A DNA stretch of 64,000 bases, from assembly GCA_947457935.1 (NCBI GenBank), contig CANGXP010000004.1, forward strand, positions 1 through 64,000. Direction: 5' to 3'. Both the position numbers and the translations under genes were made by a program. This DNA comes from Alphaproteobacteria bacterium (GTDB lineage: Bacteria; Pseudomonadota; Alphaproteobacteria; JAJTHO01; CANGXP01). Positions 47,858-57,586 of this stretch are shown piece by piece (the stretch's first letter is position 1; each line of letters begins with the position of its first letter). The notes beneath the pieces were generated by a model. It did no database searches. It was not told the origin of the DNA and saw nothing but the letters and a program-made list of their open reading frames with translations.

Positions 47858-49312
47858 TTACTTCTCCCGCGCTGCTTCACTCAACGTGCCCACAATCGGT
47901 GATAACAAGAAATTGATAATACGGCGTTTCTCAATTTTTATCTCAATCGTTATTGCCATCCCCGGTTGCAGCAACACGGTTTCACCTTTTCCAAAGAGCG
48001 TATTTTTCTCCATCGAGGCATTGATTTTGAATAAATACCCTAGCTTATCATCTTTAATCGCATCATTGGAAACATGCAGTACTTTTGCGGGGATGGTGCC
48101 ATAGGACGTAAACGGAAACGCCTCAACCTTCACGGTTGCTTCATTGCCAGCGCGAATACCGCCCCTATCACGGTTTAAAAGCTGCGCTTCTACTTCTAAT
48201 TTTGCATCAATCGGCACAATAAACAGCAAGTCTTGGGCGGGATTCACAACGGAACCAACGGTGGTTACAACGAGCTGCTGTACATAACCATCTATCGGCG
48301 CGGTAAGGCGTGTTTGGAACGATCTGTCTTCTGCTTTCAAGAGTTCTTGCTTGAACGCAATAGATTTATCTTGTGCCTCGCGCAACTCTTGCAGGCGTGT
48401 ACGCTTAAATTCACTTTCGGCTTGCGCTAGTTTTTGCCGTTGCTGTTCAACTTGTTCTATCACAGACGCAAGTTTGCTCTTGCTCACTTCCAAATCTTGC
48501 TGGGCTTCCACGAGTTGCTGTTGAATTTCAAGCGCATTGGCACGACTCGAAAGGCGTTTGTTGGATAAAGACATGCTACTTTCCGCCCGTTCTCGTATCA
48601 GCGGAATGGTCGCTTGCAAGCGTTTAATATCTGCGCCTAATCCTTTTTTCTCTGCCTCGCCTTGGCGCACGGCAGCCGCTAAATCTGCCGCTCTTGCTTT
48701 GAATTCTTGAGATTGCGAAAGCATCAACGATTCTTGCGTGGTAATTTGCGCCGCATTTGCTTCAACAGGCGGTTTAAAATGCTTTTGTGGATTGAGCGGG
48801 TTTTCTGCTAACGCTGCCAACCGCGCTACATCTAAAGTAGACAGAATATAGCTTTCCTTGAGGCGCGCTTTATCCGCATTACTATCTGTGGGGTTAAGCT
48901 CAATCAGCACATCGCCTTTTTTAACACGATCCCCCTCTTTCACATTAATGGCGTTCACAATGCCGCGCTCAAGCGGTTGAATCACCTTTGTGTAGCCTGA
49001 AGGAATAATTTTGCCTTGCGCTGTTACCACCACATCCGTTGTGCCAAAAATTGACCACACCAATGCAAAGGTGAACATACTGATAATAATCCAAATCGTC
49101 CACCGTGCGGTAGGCGAGGGGGGTGTTTCGATAATCTCCACCGCCGCTGGCAAAAATTCCAGTTCATGCTTGGTGCGTTGCAAAATAACGCGCTGATTAT
49201 CATCTATACGCGCTTGCTTCCACACGTCTACATAGCCTGCCAATTTGCTGTAAGCATACCATTCCTGCAGTCGTTCTTTATAGTTTTTATAAATCGTTTT
49301 GATTTTTTTCAT
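47858..49312 (-). CDS. HlyD-family membrane fusion protein of a type I secretion system
   Basis: A 484-residue periplasmic adaptor. It has one membrane helix at about residues 70-92 (IWIIISMFTFALVWSIFGT), a lipoyl half-motif (GKIIPSGYTKVIQPLERGIVNAINVKEGDRVKKGDVLIEL), a long coiled coil (about 195-330) and a beta-barrel with the terminal QPGMAITIEIKIEKRRIINFLLSPI. It joins the ABC exporter at 49472-51745 to a TolC-like outer-membrane channel, which is not in the window. A palindromic element separates the two genes. No RTX-type substrate is visible. Confidence 0.93.
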   Translation of the reverse strand: MKKIKTIYKNYKERLQEWYAYSKLAGYVDVWKQARIDDNQRVILQRTKHELEFLPAAVEIIETPPSPTARWTIWIIISMFTFALVWSIFGTTDVVVTAQGKIIPSGYTKVIQPLERGIVNAINVKEGDRVKKGDVLIELNPTDSNADKARLKESYILSTLDVARLAALAENPLNPQKHFKPPVEANAAQITTQESLMLSQSQEFKARAADLAAAVRQGEAEKKGLGADIKRLQATIPLIRERAESSMSLSNKRLSSRANALEIQQQLVEAQQDLEVSKSKLASVIEQVEQQRQKLAQAESEFKRTRLQELREAQDKSIAFKQELLKAEDRSFQTRLTAPIDGYVQQLVVTTVGSVVNPAQDLLFIVPIDAKLEVEAQLLNRDRGGIRAGNEATVKVEAFPFTSYGTIPAKVLHVSNDAIKDDKLGYLFKINASMEKNTLFGKGETVLLQPGMAITIEIKIEKRRIINFLLSPIVGTLSEAAREK

Positions 49313-49323
49313 AATTCATGACG

Positions 49324-49463
49324 GGAGTTACGCAGGTGAAGAATTTTTTGATGATTTCAAGGAAGAAAACTACGAAAAAACGTAAGTTTACACAAGGTAA
49401 ATGCGGCTTTTGAGAAGTTTTCTAACGATGAAAGGGCAAAAAAGACGAGCACTGCGTAACTCC
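49324..49463. repeat. Palindromic element (GCAGGTGAAG family) between the secretion genes
   Basis: Perfect 12-base ends GGAGTTACGCAG (49324-49335) and CTGCGTAACTCC (49452-49463) bound an imperfect palindrome. The core (49332-49455, GCAGGTGAAGAATTTTTTG ... AAAAAGACGAGCACTGC) is the sister of 42703-42825. It lies within the presumed hlyB-hlyD transcript. Confidence 0.85.
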
Positions 49464-49471
49464 TTGCATTT

Positions 49472-51745
49472 CTATTTCGATTGCAACGCATGTAGTTGTG
49501 CATAGCGACCTTTTGTTTTCAACAGTTCTTCGTGCGTGCCGTCTTCCACTAATCGCCCCCGTTCAATGGTAATAATGCGATCGGCATCGCGCACGGTGGA
49601 AAGGCGGTGAGCAATAATAAACACCGTTCTGCCCGCGCAAATATTTTTCATGTTTTGCTGGATGATATGTTCTGATTCATAATCAAGCGCAGAGGTGGCC
49701 TCATCAAAAATCAAGATGCTGGGGTTTGTGACCAACGCCCGCGCCATGGCAAGGCGTTGCCGTTGCCCGCCTGACAAGTTTGCTCCCCGCTCTTCTAAAA
49801 TCGTGTCGTAACCTTGGGGGAGTTCCAAAATAAATTCATGTGCCCCCACCAGTTGCGCTGCTTGAATAACCCGCGCTAAGTCCATTCCAGGATCTGCCAA
49901 AGCAATGTTTTCGCGCACGCTGCGGTTAAACAAGAAGTTGTCCTGCAACACAACACCCACTTGACGGCGCAACCATGCGGGATCAATCATCGCTAAATCC
50001 GTGCCGTCAACCAACACGCGCCCGCCTTCAGGGCTATACATCCGCTGCACCAATTTTGTGAGCGTGCTTTTGCCCGAACCAGAAGGCCCTACAATGCCAA
50101 TCACCTCACCTGCTTTCACATCGAAATGAATATCTTTGAGAATTTCTTGCCCGTCTAACGCATAGCGAAACGAGACGTGCTCAAACGAAATATTCCCCTT
50201 AATAGCGGGTAACCTTACGCCGCCTGCACCACTAGACGGCTCAGGCGGTGCATTCAACACATCCCCCAACCTGTCAACAGAAATGCTGACCTGTTGGAAA
50301 TCTTGCCACAATTGCGCCATGCGTAAAATAGGCCCACTCACCCGCCCTGCCATCATGTTAAACGCAACCAACTGTCCCACAGACAGCGTGCCTTCCATCA
50401 CCGCCAGTGCACCCACCCACAACACAAGGGCAGTCACTAATTTGTTGATGAACTGGGCTATTTGCTGCCCCACAACGCCCACTTGAGTTGACGTAAAGCC
50501 AGAGGCAACATAGCCCGCTAATTGCTCTTCCCATTTGCGCTGTGCTTGCGGTTCAATCGCAAGGGCTTTGAGGGTTTCAATCCCCGTGATGCTTTCTACC
50601 AAAAATGACTGGTTTTCCGCACCCCGAAAAAACTTCTCATTCAAGCGTTTTCTTAAAATCGGCGTAATAACCCATTGTAACAGGAGATAGCAAGGAATTG
50701 AGCACAAAACGATAAGTGTCAATATCGGGCTATACATATACATCACGATAAAGAAAATCAGCGTGAAAAAGCTGTCAATGAGGACGGTAACGGCCGAACT
50801 CGTCAAGAAATTGCGGATGTTCTCCAACTCGCGCACTCGCGCCACCGTATCCCCCACACGCCGTGAAGAGAAATACCGCAACGGCAGGGAAAGCATATGC
50901 CTGAAGAGCCTTGCCCCCAACTCCACATCAATACGGCTGGTGGTATGGTTAAACACATACGTTCGCAAGCCGCCCAATATCGTTTCATAAAGTGACGTTA
51001 CAATCAGTGCAATCATCAAGACGTGCAGGGTTGTAACCCCATTATGCACTAACACTTTATCAATGATAACTTGGAAAAATAGGGGGCTAATGAGGGCAAA
51101 AAGCTGCAAGAAAAATGAAATTATCAGCACTTCAGAGAGCAATTTCCGATAGCGATAAATAACGGGCAGAAACCAACTGAAATCAAACTTGCGCTGCTCG
51201 CCTGCAATCCGCGCACGGCTGGTCAGCAAAATAAGCGTGCCATCCCATCCTTCTAAAAAGGACTCTTTTTCAACAATTTCTGGCTGTTTTCGTAACGGAT
51301 GGTGAATCAACACCTTATCAGGTGCCGCCTTGGCAATAATAACAAACTCGCCATTTTTAAGGCGAGCAATAGCAGGTAACTGAACGTGGTTAAACCGCTC
51401 CCATTTTGTTTCAATATACCGCGCTTTCAGCTCTAACTGCTTTGCAAGGCGCAATAAAACGGTAACGCTTGCCTTATCAGAGCCAACGCCTGATAAATGC
51501 CGCAAATGCTCAGGGTCAGCAGGAATGCCTAAGAACCGCGCCACCATGGTAAGCGCAAGCAAGCCCGTATCTAACTTGCTTAGCTGATCATCAGGAACAA
51601 TATTTTTGCTTGATTGCGTATTGGCAACCTCTTCTGCTGGTTCTGCAGTCTGCACAACGGGCGTTGCAGCGGCTTTTTTACTGCTATCTCTAGCAGTTTT
51701 TTTCTCTGGTTGTGTGCTCTCATCGCCTAGAATGTCATCGGTCAT
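49472..51745 (-). CDS. HlyB-like type I secretion ABC transporter with C39-like domain
   Basis: A 757-residue exporter. After a charged linker, residues about 65-185 form a peptidase C39-like domain; the place of the catalytic cysteine reads LDTGLLALTMVARF, so it is a non-cleaving domain as in HlyB. Six membrane helices (about 205-490) and an ATPase domain follow, with Walker A GPSGSGKST, signature LSGGQRQRLAMARAL, Walker B ILIFDEATSALD and the histidine in IIAHRLS. It would export a protein with a C-terminal signal. The ATG at 51745 is preferred to one 60 bases upstream. Confidence 0.94.
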   Translation of the reverse strand: MTDDILGDESTQPEKKTARDSSKKAAATPVVQTAEPAEEVANTQSSKNIVPDDQLSKLDTGLLALTMVARFLGIPADPEHLRHLSGVGSDKASVTVLLRLAKQLELKARYIETKWERFNHVQLPAIARLKNGEFVIIAKAAPDKVLIHHPLRKQPEIVEKESFLEGWDGTLILLTSRARIAGEQRKFDFSWFLPVIYRYRKLLSEVLIISFFLQLFALISPLFFQVIIDKVLVHNGVTTLHVLMIALIVTSLYETILGGLRTYVFNHTTSRIDVELGARLFRHMLSLPLRYFSSRRVGDTVARVRELENIRNFLTSSAVTVLIDSFFTLIFFIVMYMYSPILTLIVLCSIPCYLLLQWVITPILRKRLNEKFFRGAENQSFLVESITGIETLKALAIEPQAQRKWEEQLAGYVASGFTSTQVGVVGQQIAQFINKLVTALVLWVGALAVMEGTLSVGQLVAFNMMAGRVSGPILRMAQLWQDFQQVSISVDRLGDVLNAPPEPSSGAGGVRLPAIKGNISFEHVSFRYALDGQEILKDIHFDVKAGEVIGIVGPSGSGKSTLTKLVQRMYSPEGGRVLVDGTDLAMIDPAWLRRQVGVVLQDNFLFNRSVRENIALADPGMDLARVIQAAQLVGAHEFILELPQGYDTILEERGANLSGGQRQRLAMARALVTNPSILIFDEATSALDYESEHIIQQNMKNICAGRTVFIIAHRLSTVRDADRIITIERGRLVEDGTHEELLKTKGRYAQLHALQSK

Positions 51746-52022
51746 AAAATTTTTCGCAGTGGCAGTGTATGTATAAAGGTGATAAAAAGTCTGTATTACA
51801 CGCATATCCGCGTGTTTAAAACTTTTTAAAACAGATGTCTTATGCTTAGTTTAAGGGCTGCAACATAAAAATCACGAAAAAACGTGTTAAAAAGTTGAAT
51901 ATCTATTACACTTATGGTAAAAGGTCATCCGTCATTGTTAAAAAAAATATTACTTTGCACCCTGTTGTGGTAAAATGTTAATACTTGTGTCGTATCGTTT
52001 TTAAAAAATAGGTTATATTACT

Positions 52023-52799
52023 ATGATGTTATCCTTGGCAAGTGAATCAGGGTTTCAGGAAGAAAGAAAACTGTTGGAAGACGTTTTCGAGCCTGAACAA
52101 CGCCCTGATGGTAGCTATTTCGTTTATACATATGACCAACGCTACTACAAGGTGCTTTCTGCTTGCGCAAAATTGCGCCTGAAAACACGGAATTTGCCCG
52201 AAGGCAATCCTAGCTACATTGAAATTAGTGCTGCTGATTGGGAAGCCGTTTTTGGCGGCATTACGATTGTTGCACCCGCACAAGAGCAACAAAACCGCGT
52301 TTCATTGTCCCCCGTTACTTCAGCACCTGCTGTGGAAGAAGACGAAACAACCGATTTTAACATTGAAGAAGCCGTAGAAGAGCTTGCACAAGCATCAAAG
52401 GCGGAATCTTCTTTTGCCGACCAGCCTGCCCCCCAACCTGAACCGAGAAAGAGCGTTACCATGGAAGCCGTAGATTTAGAACAGCGTCAAAAAGAGACAT
52501 ATCGTGCGCGTACAGAGGCACTGCAATCGCGAGAAGAAGCGATTAACAGTCGTGAAGATGCCGTTCGTTCTCGCGAAGATGCTGCTAAAAATCGTGAAAG
52601 CAGCATTAGCGCTTTAGAACGTGAAATTGCGGCAAGTGAAGCAACCTTCACCGAAAAAGAAAAAGAAATTGAAGCGCGCTATGAAAAATTAGAGCGTCAA
52701 CGCATTGAGCTTGAAGATCAAGCAGCACTACTGCAAAAACAAAAGCAGCAACTTGCAGACCTCGCAGCGCATTTGCGTGGCGTAGCAGACGCGTTATAA
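52023..52799 (+). CDS. Hypothetical coiled-coil protein with SREDA repeats
   Basis: A 258-residue protein, cytosolic as far as can be seen. The N-terminal part (about 1-85) is a small globular segment with GSYFVYTYDQRYYKVLSACAKL. A disordered acidic, proline-rich linker (about 90-150) follows, then a long coiled coil (about 155-255) that opens with seven-residue repeats (QSREEAINSREDAVRSREDA, then AKNRESSIS). The C-terminus ends LAAHLRGVADAL. No family recognised; the repeats suggest a scaffold or filament. A long AT-rich promoter region precedes it, so it is probably transcribed alone. Confidence 0.75.
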   Translation: MMLSLASESGFQEERKLLEDVFEPEQRPDGSYFVYTYDQRYYKVLSACAKLRLKTRNLPEGNPSYIEISAADWEAVFGGITIVAPAQEQQNRVSLSPVTSAPAVEEDETTDFNIEEAVEELAQASKAESSFADQPAPQPEPRKSVTMEAVDLEQRQKETYRARTEALQSREEAINSREDAVRSREDAAKNRESSISALEREIAASEATFTEKEKEIEARYEKLERQRIELEDQAALLQKQKQQLADLAAHLRGVADAL

Positions 52800-52870
52800 T
52801 TATCTATTACTTAAGTATTTTTCGGCTACACTAACGGCTCATAGATTATTCCCTTCAACACAGTTGTGTA

Positions 52871-53848
52871 ATGTCTAAAATACTTCAAAAAACACCGCTG
52901 CAGCATTTGTTGGCGATTGAGGATCTGAGCGTGGCGGATATTACTGCCCTGTTGGATCGCGCTCAATTTCTGCAAGACCAACAGCTTGACTATAGCCGCA
53001 TCAACAGTCCGCTGCACCAGCGCACTGTCATCAACATGTTTTTTGAAAATTCTACCCGCACCCGCACGTCATTTGAGTTAGCGGCGCAAAAACTGGGCGC
53101 GGATGTTATCAGCATGTCGGGGGATAAAAGCTCCACCAAAAAAGGGGAAACCCTGCTTGATACCGCACTCACACTCAATGCCATGAAACCTGCCATTTTG
53201 GTTGTGCGGCATAGTGATAGCGGGGCGGCGCACCTTCTTGCCAGCAAAGTAAAATGCGGCGTGATTAACGCAGGGGATGGATTGCACGAACACCCCACCC
53301 AAGCATTGCTCGATGCCCTCACCATTCGCCGCAACAAGGGCAAAATTGCAGGGCTGAAAGTAGCGATTTGCGGGGATATTCTGCATAGCCGTGTGGCGCG
53401 GAGCAATATTTTCCTGCTCACCAAAATGGGTGCAGAAGTGCGCGTCATTGCCCCGCCCACCCTCATGCCTGCCTTTATTGAACAACTCGGCGTGAAAATA
53501 TTTTATACCCTGACAGAGGGCATTCAAGATGTGGATGTGGTGCTGATGTTGCGCTTACAGCTTGAACGCATGAACGGACAATACTTCCCTTCCTTAAAAG
53601 AATTCTTCTATTTTTATGGGTTAGATAGACAAAAACTAGAGCTCGCCAAGCCTGATGCGATTGTCATGCACCCCGGCCCCATCAATCGCGGCGTGGAAAT
53701 TGACAGTGAAATTGCGGATGACATTAACCAAAGCGTTATCACGCAACAGGTGGAATTGGGCGTTGCGGTGCGGATGGCGTGCCTTGAAAGTCTTGCTTTA
53801 TATACTCCTCCCATCACCGTTCCTAAAAAAGGATCGTTGTTAAAATGA
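52871..53848 (+). CDS. pyrB: Aspartate carbamoyltransferase catalytic subunit
   Basis: Joins carbamoyl phosphate (from CarAB) to aspartate, the committed step of pyrimidine synthesis. The 325-residue protein has the carbamoyl-phosphate loop [40 protein letters not shown], the [12 protein letters not shown] motif and [15 protein letters not shown]. All are intact. It overlaps the next gene, pyrC-like, by four bases, the usual alphaproteobacterial pair in which the second protein holds PyrB in a complex. No regulatory pyrI is present. Confidence 0.97.
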   Translation: MSKILQKTPLQHLLAIEDLSVADITALLDRAQFLQDQQLDYSRINSPLHQRTVINMFFENSTRTRTSFELAAQKLGADVISMSGDKSSTKKGETLLDTALTLNAMKPAILVVRHSDSGAAHLLASKVKCGVINAGDGLHEHPTQALLDALTIRRNKGKIAGLKVAICGDILHSRVARSNIFLLTKMGAEVRVIAPPTLMPAFIEQLGVKIFYTLTEGIQDVDVVLMLRLQLERMNGQYFPSLKEFFYFYGLDRQKLELAKPDAIVMHPGPINRGVEIDSEIADDINQSVITQQVELGVAVRMACLESLALYTPPITVPKKGSLLK

Positions 53849-55257
53849 GACAAAAGAATCGCACCCTCTATAAAAATGCGCGACTACTTGACCCCGCAAC
53901 GGGGCTAGACATCATCGGCGATGTGCTGGTGGAAGGGATGCTCATCAGTGACTTTGGCGCGAATCTGCACCAAACCCTTTCATCCCAGCCCGAGAAAATT
54001 TCGGATATTTCGGCGAGCGAATTGAGGCGGAACGGAGTTGGCTTAACGCCAATGACTGATGCCGAAAATGTGGCGCAGCCAAATAGCAGAGATTTAATGG
54101 GCTGGGATATTGTTGACTGCACGGGGCTATGCCTCGCCCCCGCCTTAGTCGACATGCGCGCCTACTTATCAGGCGACAATGAACGGCACAAAGAAACACT
54201 GGAAACAGCCTGTAACAGCGCGGTTGCGGGCGGTATTGGCACGGTTGTTGCCTCCAGCGATAGCAATCCTATTATTGATAACACCGCCGTTCTTGATACC
54301 TTCCTCAGAAGAGGGCGCGAAATCGGCACGGTATCGCTGCTCAGTTATGCCGCCATCACGAAAAATATTGAGGGCGAGCACCTCACCGATATGGGCACGC
54401 TGTATAGCAGCGGGTGCGTGGGTTTTATGGATGGACAACGCGCCATTCAAAACCCCCGTGTGCTGCTGAATGCCATGAAATACGCAAAATTCTTTAACGG
54501 ATTGGTGTTGCATCATCCAGCAGATGCGTTGCTAGCAGGCAGCGGTGTGATGAACCAAGGGCTCACCGCCACAAAACTGGGCTTAGGCGGCATTCCCCCC
54601 ATCGCGGAAAGCATGATGGTGGAGCGGGATATTGCCCTTGCGGAAGCAAGCGGGGCGCGGCTGCATTTGTGTCACTTAAGTACGGCAAAGTCTTTCAATG
54701 CTGTGCGTCGTGCTAAGAAACGGGGAGTTAAGGTTACCTGTGATACCGCGCCGCATTATTTCGCGCTCACCGAAGAAGCCGTGTTGGGCTATCGCACGTT
54801 TGCCAAAGTGAACCCGCCCTTGCGTTCGGAAACAGACCGCCTTGCGGTGATTGCCGCCCTGCAAGATGGCACGATTGACGCGATTGTAAGTGACCATTGC
54901 CCGCAAGACCAAGACAGCAAGCGCGTGCCCTTCGCGCAAGCAGCAAACGGTGCAGTGGGCTTTGAAACGCTGTTTGCCGTCACCTTAGGACTCGTTCACC
55001 AACAAAAACTCTCGCTGCTAGAAGCATTGAAACCGCTTACCTGTGCGCCTGCCGATATTTTGCGCCTCAAAGTAGGTCGCATTGCCCGCCGTCATGCCGC
55101 CGATTTAATACTCTTTGACCCTAATCATGTTTGGACGCTTGACCCCGCCCACCTCAAAAGCAAATCGAAAAACACCCTGTTCGGGGAACACACCTTCAAA
55201 GGACGGGTGCTTGCCACCATCAAAGCGGGGAAAAAAGTGTATAGTGTGGGGGAGTAG
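53845..55257 (+). CDS. pyrC: Dihydroorotase-like protein (PyrC/PyrX) with in-frame palindromic insertion
   Basis: A 470-residue amidohydrolase-fold protein coupled to pyrB. The N-terminal beta-sandwich [21 protein letters not shown] leads to [16 protein letters not shown] and later [21 protein letters not shown] and [13 protein letters not shown]. The first metal motif, HxH in active dihydroorotases, reads [10 protein letters not shown], so catalysis is doubtful and a separate dihydroorotase may exist, as for PyrX. Residues about 46-88 ([16 protein letters not shown] onward) come entirely from a 127-bp palindromic element; without them the length is about 428, the family norm. The insertion lies between the N-terminal strands and the barrel. 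Confidence 0.92.
   Translation: MRQKNRTLYKNARLLDPATGLDIIGDVLVEGMLISDFGANLHQTLSSQPEKISDISASELRRNGVGLTPMTDAENVAQPNSRDLMGWDIVDCTGLCLAPALVDMRAYLSGDNERHKETLETACNSAVAGGIGTVVASSDSNPIIDNTAVLDTFLRRGREIGTVSLLSYAAITKNIEGEHLTDMGTLYSSGCVGFMDGQRAIQNPRVLLNAMKYAKFFNGLVLHHPADALLAGSGVMNQGLTATKLGLGGIPPIAESMMVERDIALAEASGARLHLCHLSTAKSFNAVRRAKKRGVKVTCDTAPHYFALTEEAVLGYRTFAKVNPPLRSETDRLAVIAALQDGTIDAIVSDHCPQDQDSKRVPFAQAANGAVGFETLFAVTLGLVHQQKLSLLEALKPLTCAPADILRLKVGRIARRHAADLILFDPNHVWTLDPAHLKSKSKNTLFGEHTFKGRVLATIKAGKKVYSVGE
53982..54108. repeat. Palindromic element (AGAAAATTTC family) inside the pyrC-like gene
   Basis: Ends ATCCCAGCCC (53982-53991) and GGGCTGGGAT (54099-54108) are perfect complements. The centre repeats GTTGGCTTAACGCCAA. 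It aligns from end to end with the intergenic copy at 47733-47855. Where that copy has the stops TAG and TAA, this one has TCG and TTA, so the frame stays open. Confidence 0.93.
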
Positions 55258-55312
55258 GGAGAACAACAAATTTCCCTTTACCCGTTCCCCCTTACCTCCT
55301 AAACATTCCCTT
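55258..55312. repeat. Short-word repeat between the pyrC-like gene and cysQ
   Basis: The spacer consists of TTTCCCTTTACCCGTTCCCCCTTACC-like words; on the other strand it reads GGGTAAAGGG and GGTAAGGGGGAACGGG, similar to the GGGTAAG words at 61631-61666. It leaves no ribosome-binding site for cysQ. Confidence 0.45.
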
Positions 55313-56113
55313 ATGACCTTCCCCTTAAAAGACTACTGCACCACGCTTATCCCCACCGCTCTTGAGGCAGGGGATGCGATTATGCACCACTATCAAACAG
55401 ACGTGGATGTAAAACGCAAAGACGATGGCTCGCCCACCACGTTGGCAGACAGCGAAGCCGAAGCGATTATCCTCAAAGCACTTGCTGCGCTTACGCCTGA
55501 CATTCCCGTTGTGGCGGAAGAATCCATGGCAAAAACCATCGCGCCACTGATTAAAAACGATACGTTTTGGCTGGTTGATCCCCTCGATGGCACCAAAGAG
55601 TTCCTCAAAAAAACTGATGAGTTCACCGTCAACATTGGCTTGATTGTGGCGGGCATCCCCGTGCTGGGCATTATTTTTGCACCCGCTTTAGGCGACCTTT
55701 ATTATGGTTTTGGTGATACGGTAACGCATGTCAACAGGGCAGGGGAGACACGCACCCACAGCGCAAACACCGTGCGCCCTAAACCCGATGCACTCAGGGT
55801 TGTTGCCAGCAAGTCCCATGCCGACAAAGAAAAACTATTAAAAATGTTGAACGGCACGGAGATTGAATCGTTTGTGAGTGCGGGCAGCTCCCTCAAATTC
55901 TGCCTTGTGGCGATTGGCGCAGCGGATCTCTATCCCCGCACAGGCCCCACGATGGAGTGGGACACCGCAGCAGGCGATGCGATTGTGCGTGCTGTTGGCG
56001 GACAGGTCTGCACCTACGATGGCAAGCCACTCGCCTATAATAAACCGACGTTTTTAAACCCTGCTTTTGTGGTGCGTGCGGGGAATGTTGCGTGGGGTTC
56101 GGGTAGCGGGTAG
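55313..56113 (+). CDS. cysQ: 3'(2'),5'-bisphosphate nucleotidase CysQ
   Basis: Hydrolyses PAP, a by-product of sulfate assimilation. The 266-residue protein belongs to the inositol monophosphatase family, with VVAEESM, WLVDPLDGTKEFLKKTDEFTVNIGLI and PTMEWDTAAGDAIVRAVGG. The DGTKEF wording separates CysQ from the HisN-like paralogue at 14301-15089. The ATG at 55313 is chosen because earlier in-frame codons overlap the pyrC-like gene. The final residues WGSGSG and the stop come from the GGGTTCGG-type repeat that begins at 56094. Confidence 0.92.
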   Translation: MTFPLKDYCTTLIPTALEAGDAIMHHYQTDVDVKRKDDGSPTTLADSEAEAIILKALAALTPDIPVVAEESMAKTIAPLIKNDTFWLVDPLDGTKEFLKKTDEFTVNIGLIVAGIPVLGIIFAPALGDLYYGFGDTVTHVNRAGETRTHSANTVRPKPDALRVVASKSHADKEKLLKMLNGTEIESFVSAGSSLKFCLVAIGAADLYPRTGPTMEWDTAAGDAIVRAVGGQVCTYDGKPLAYNKPTFLNPAFVVRAGNVAWGSGSG

Positions 56114-56159
56114 CGTTCAAAAATACTCACGAAACCCGACACCCCAAACCCGAAACCCC
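56094..56159. repeat. GGGTTCGG/CCCGAAAC palindrome at the end of cysQ
   Basis: GGGGTTCGGG (56094-56103) and CCCGAAACCCC (ending 56159) pair, and the words GGGTAGC and ACCCCAAAC are repeated inside. It forms the last codons and stop of cysQ. The same words occur ahead of carB at 28465-28499. It may work as a terminator. Confidence 0.7.
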
Positions 56160-56299
56160 ATCATTTCTTTTTCCTTGCATTCCTCCCCAAACTCCTATAC
56201 TATTCTTGAACATTGACAGCTTAGCATTTTTTGCAAGCCTTTCACCCGTTCGGGTATTGTCATTTTTTTCTCTCACACATTAAAGAACTCCCCTCATTT

Positions 56300-57556
56300 A
56301 TGCATCTTAAAGACCTGAAGGCGCAAACGCCTGCCGCCCTGTTGGCAAAAGCGCAAGAACTTGGCATTGAAAACAGCCTTGGGATGCGGAAGCAAGAATT
56401 GATTTTCGCCATCCTCAAACAACTCGCGCAAAACGAGGTGAGCATTTTCGGCACGGGCGTGTTGGAATGTCTGCAAGATGGCTTCGGCTTTTTGCGCTCG
56501 CCTCAATCAAATTACCTTGCAAACCCTGATGATATCTACATCGAACCCGCGCTTATTAAGCGCTATGGACTTCGCACGGGTGACACCCTAGAAGGCGAAA
56601 TTCGTGCCCCCAAACACGGCGAACGCTATTTTGCGATGACAACCGTTAATGCCATTAACTTTGCTGATCCTGATAGCATTCGCCAGCGTGTCCATTTTGA
56701 CAACCTCACGCCGTTATATCCCCAAGATAAGTTGATGCTTGAGGTGCAGAACTCTGCAACAAAAGATTTTACACCGCGTGTACTCGACCTCATTTGCCCC
56801 CTCGGCAAAGGGCAACGCGCCCTGATTGTTGCGCCGCCGCGTACGGGGAAAACCGTGATGCTGCAATCCATCGCGCATTCCATTTCCACCAACCACCCCG
56901 ATGCATTCCTGATTGTCTTATTAGTAGACGAACGCCCCGAAGAGGTGACGGACAACATTCGCTCTGTCAAAGGCGAGGTGATTAGCTCCACCTTTGATGA
57001 ACCCGCCCATCGCCACGTGCAAGTGGCGGAAATGGTGATTGAAAAAGCCAAACGCCTTGTGGAAAACAAGCGCGATGTGGTGATTTTGCTTGATTCCATC
57101 ACGCGCCTTGCCCGTGCCTATAACACCGTTGTGCCGTCTTCAGGGAAAGTGCTCACTGGCGGTGTGGATGCAAACGCGCTCCAACGCCCGAAACGCTTTT
57201 TCGGGGCGGCGCGAAATATCGAAGAGGGCGGTTCGCTCACCATCATTGCAACCGCGCTAGTTGATACTGGCTCGCGCATGGATGAAGTGATTTTCGAGGA
57301 ATTTAAAGGCACAGGGAATAGCGAGATTGTGCTAGATAGAAAACTGTCTGACAAGCGCACCTTCCCGTCGATTGATGTCACCAAATCGGGCACCCGCAAA
57401 GAAGAATTACTGGTGGATAAAGGCACGCTCTCAAAAATGTGGGTGCTCCGCCGTGTCCTCATGCAAATGGGGCCCAGCGATTCCATGGACTTCCTGCTCG
57501 AGCGCATCAAAGATTCCAAAACCAATGATGATTTCTTTGAGTCGATGAATACGTAA
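56300..57556 (+). CDS. rho: Transcription termination factor Rho
   Basis: Hexameric RNA helicase that ends transcription. The 418-residue protein has the N-terminal Rho helix domain ([20 protein letters not shown]), the RNA-binding cold-shock-like domain ([20 protein letters not shown]), and an ATPase with Walker [28 protein letters not shown] and the Q-loop region [18 protein letters not shown]. Length and motifs are normal, with no extra insertion. The ATG at 56300 starts the conserved domain; a TTG 69 bases upstream is in frame. A palindromic element follows. Confidence 0.97.
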   Translation: MHLKDLKAQTPAALLAKAQELGIENSLGMRKQELIFAILKQLAQNEVSIFGTGVLECLQDGFGFLRSPQSNYLANPDDIYIEPALIKRYGLRTGDTLEGEIRAPKHGERYFAMTTVNAINFADPDSIRQRVHFDNLTPLYPQDKLMLEVQNSATKDFTPRVLDLICPLGKGQRALIVAPPRTGKTVMLQSIAHSISTNHPDAFLIVLLVDERPEEVTDNIRSVKGEVISSTFDEPAHRHVQVAEMVIEKAKRLVENKRDVVILLDSITRLARAYNTVVPSSGKVLTGGVDANALQRPKRFFGAARNIEEGGSLTIIATALVDTGSRMDEVIFEEFKGTGNSEIVLDRKLSDKRTFPSIDVTKSGTRKEELLVDKGTLSKMWVLRRVLMQMGPSDSMDFLLERIKDSKTNDDFFESMNT

Positions 57557-57586
57557 TATCAGTTCATTTAGTAATCAGAAGCATTT

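Noticed and set aside
49313-49471. Small gene between the two secretion genes
   Set aside because: The stretch is fully explained by a palindromic element with perfect 12-base ends and has no convincing start or reading frame.
53982-54108. Sequencing or assembly error as the source of the PyrC insertion
   Set aside because: The insert differs from the intergenic copy at about a fifth of positions and stays in frame, which does not fit a misassembly of one copy.
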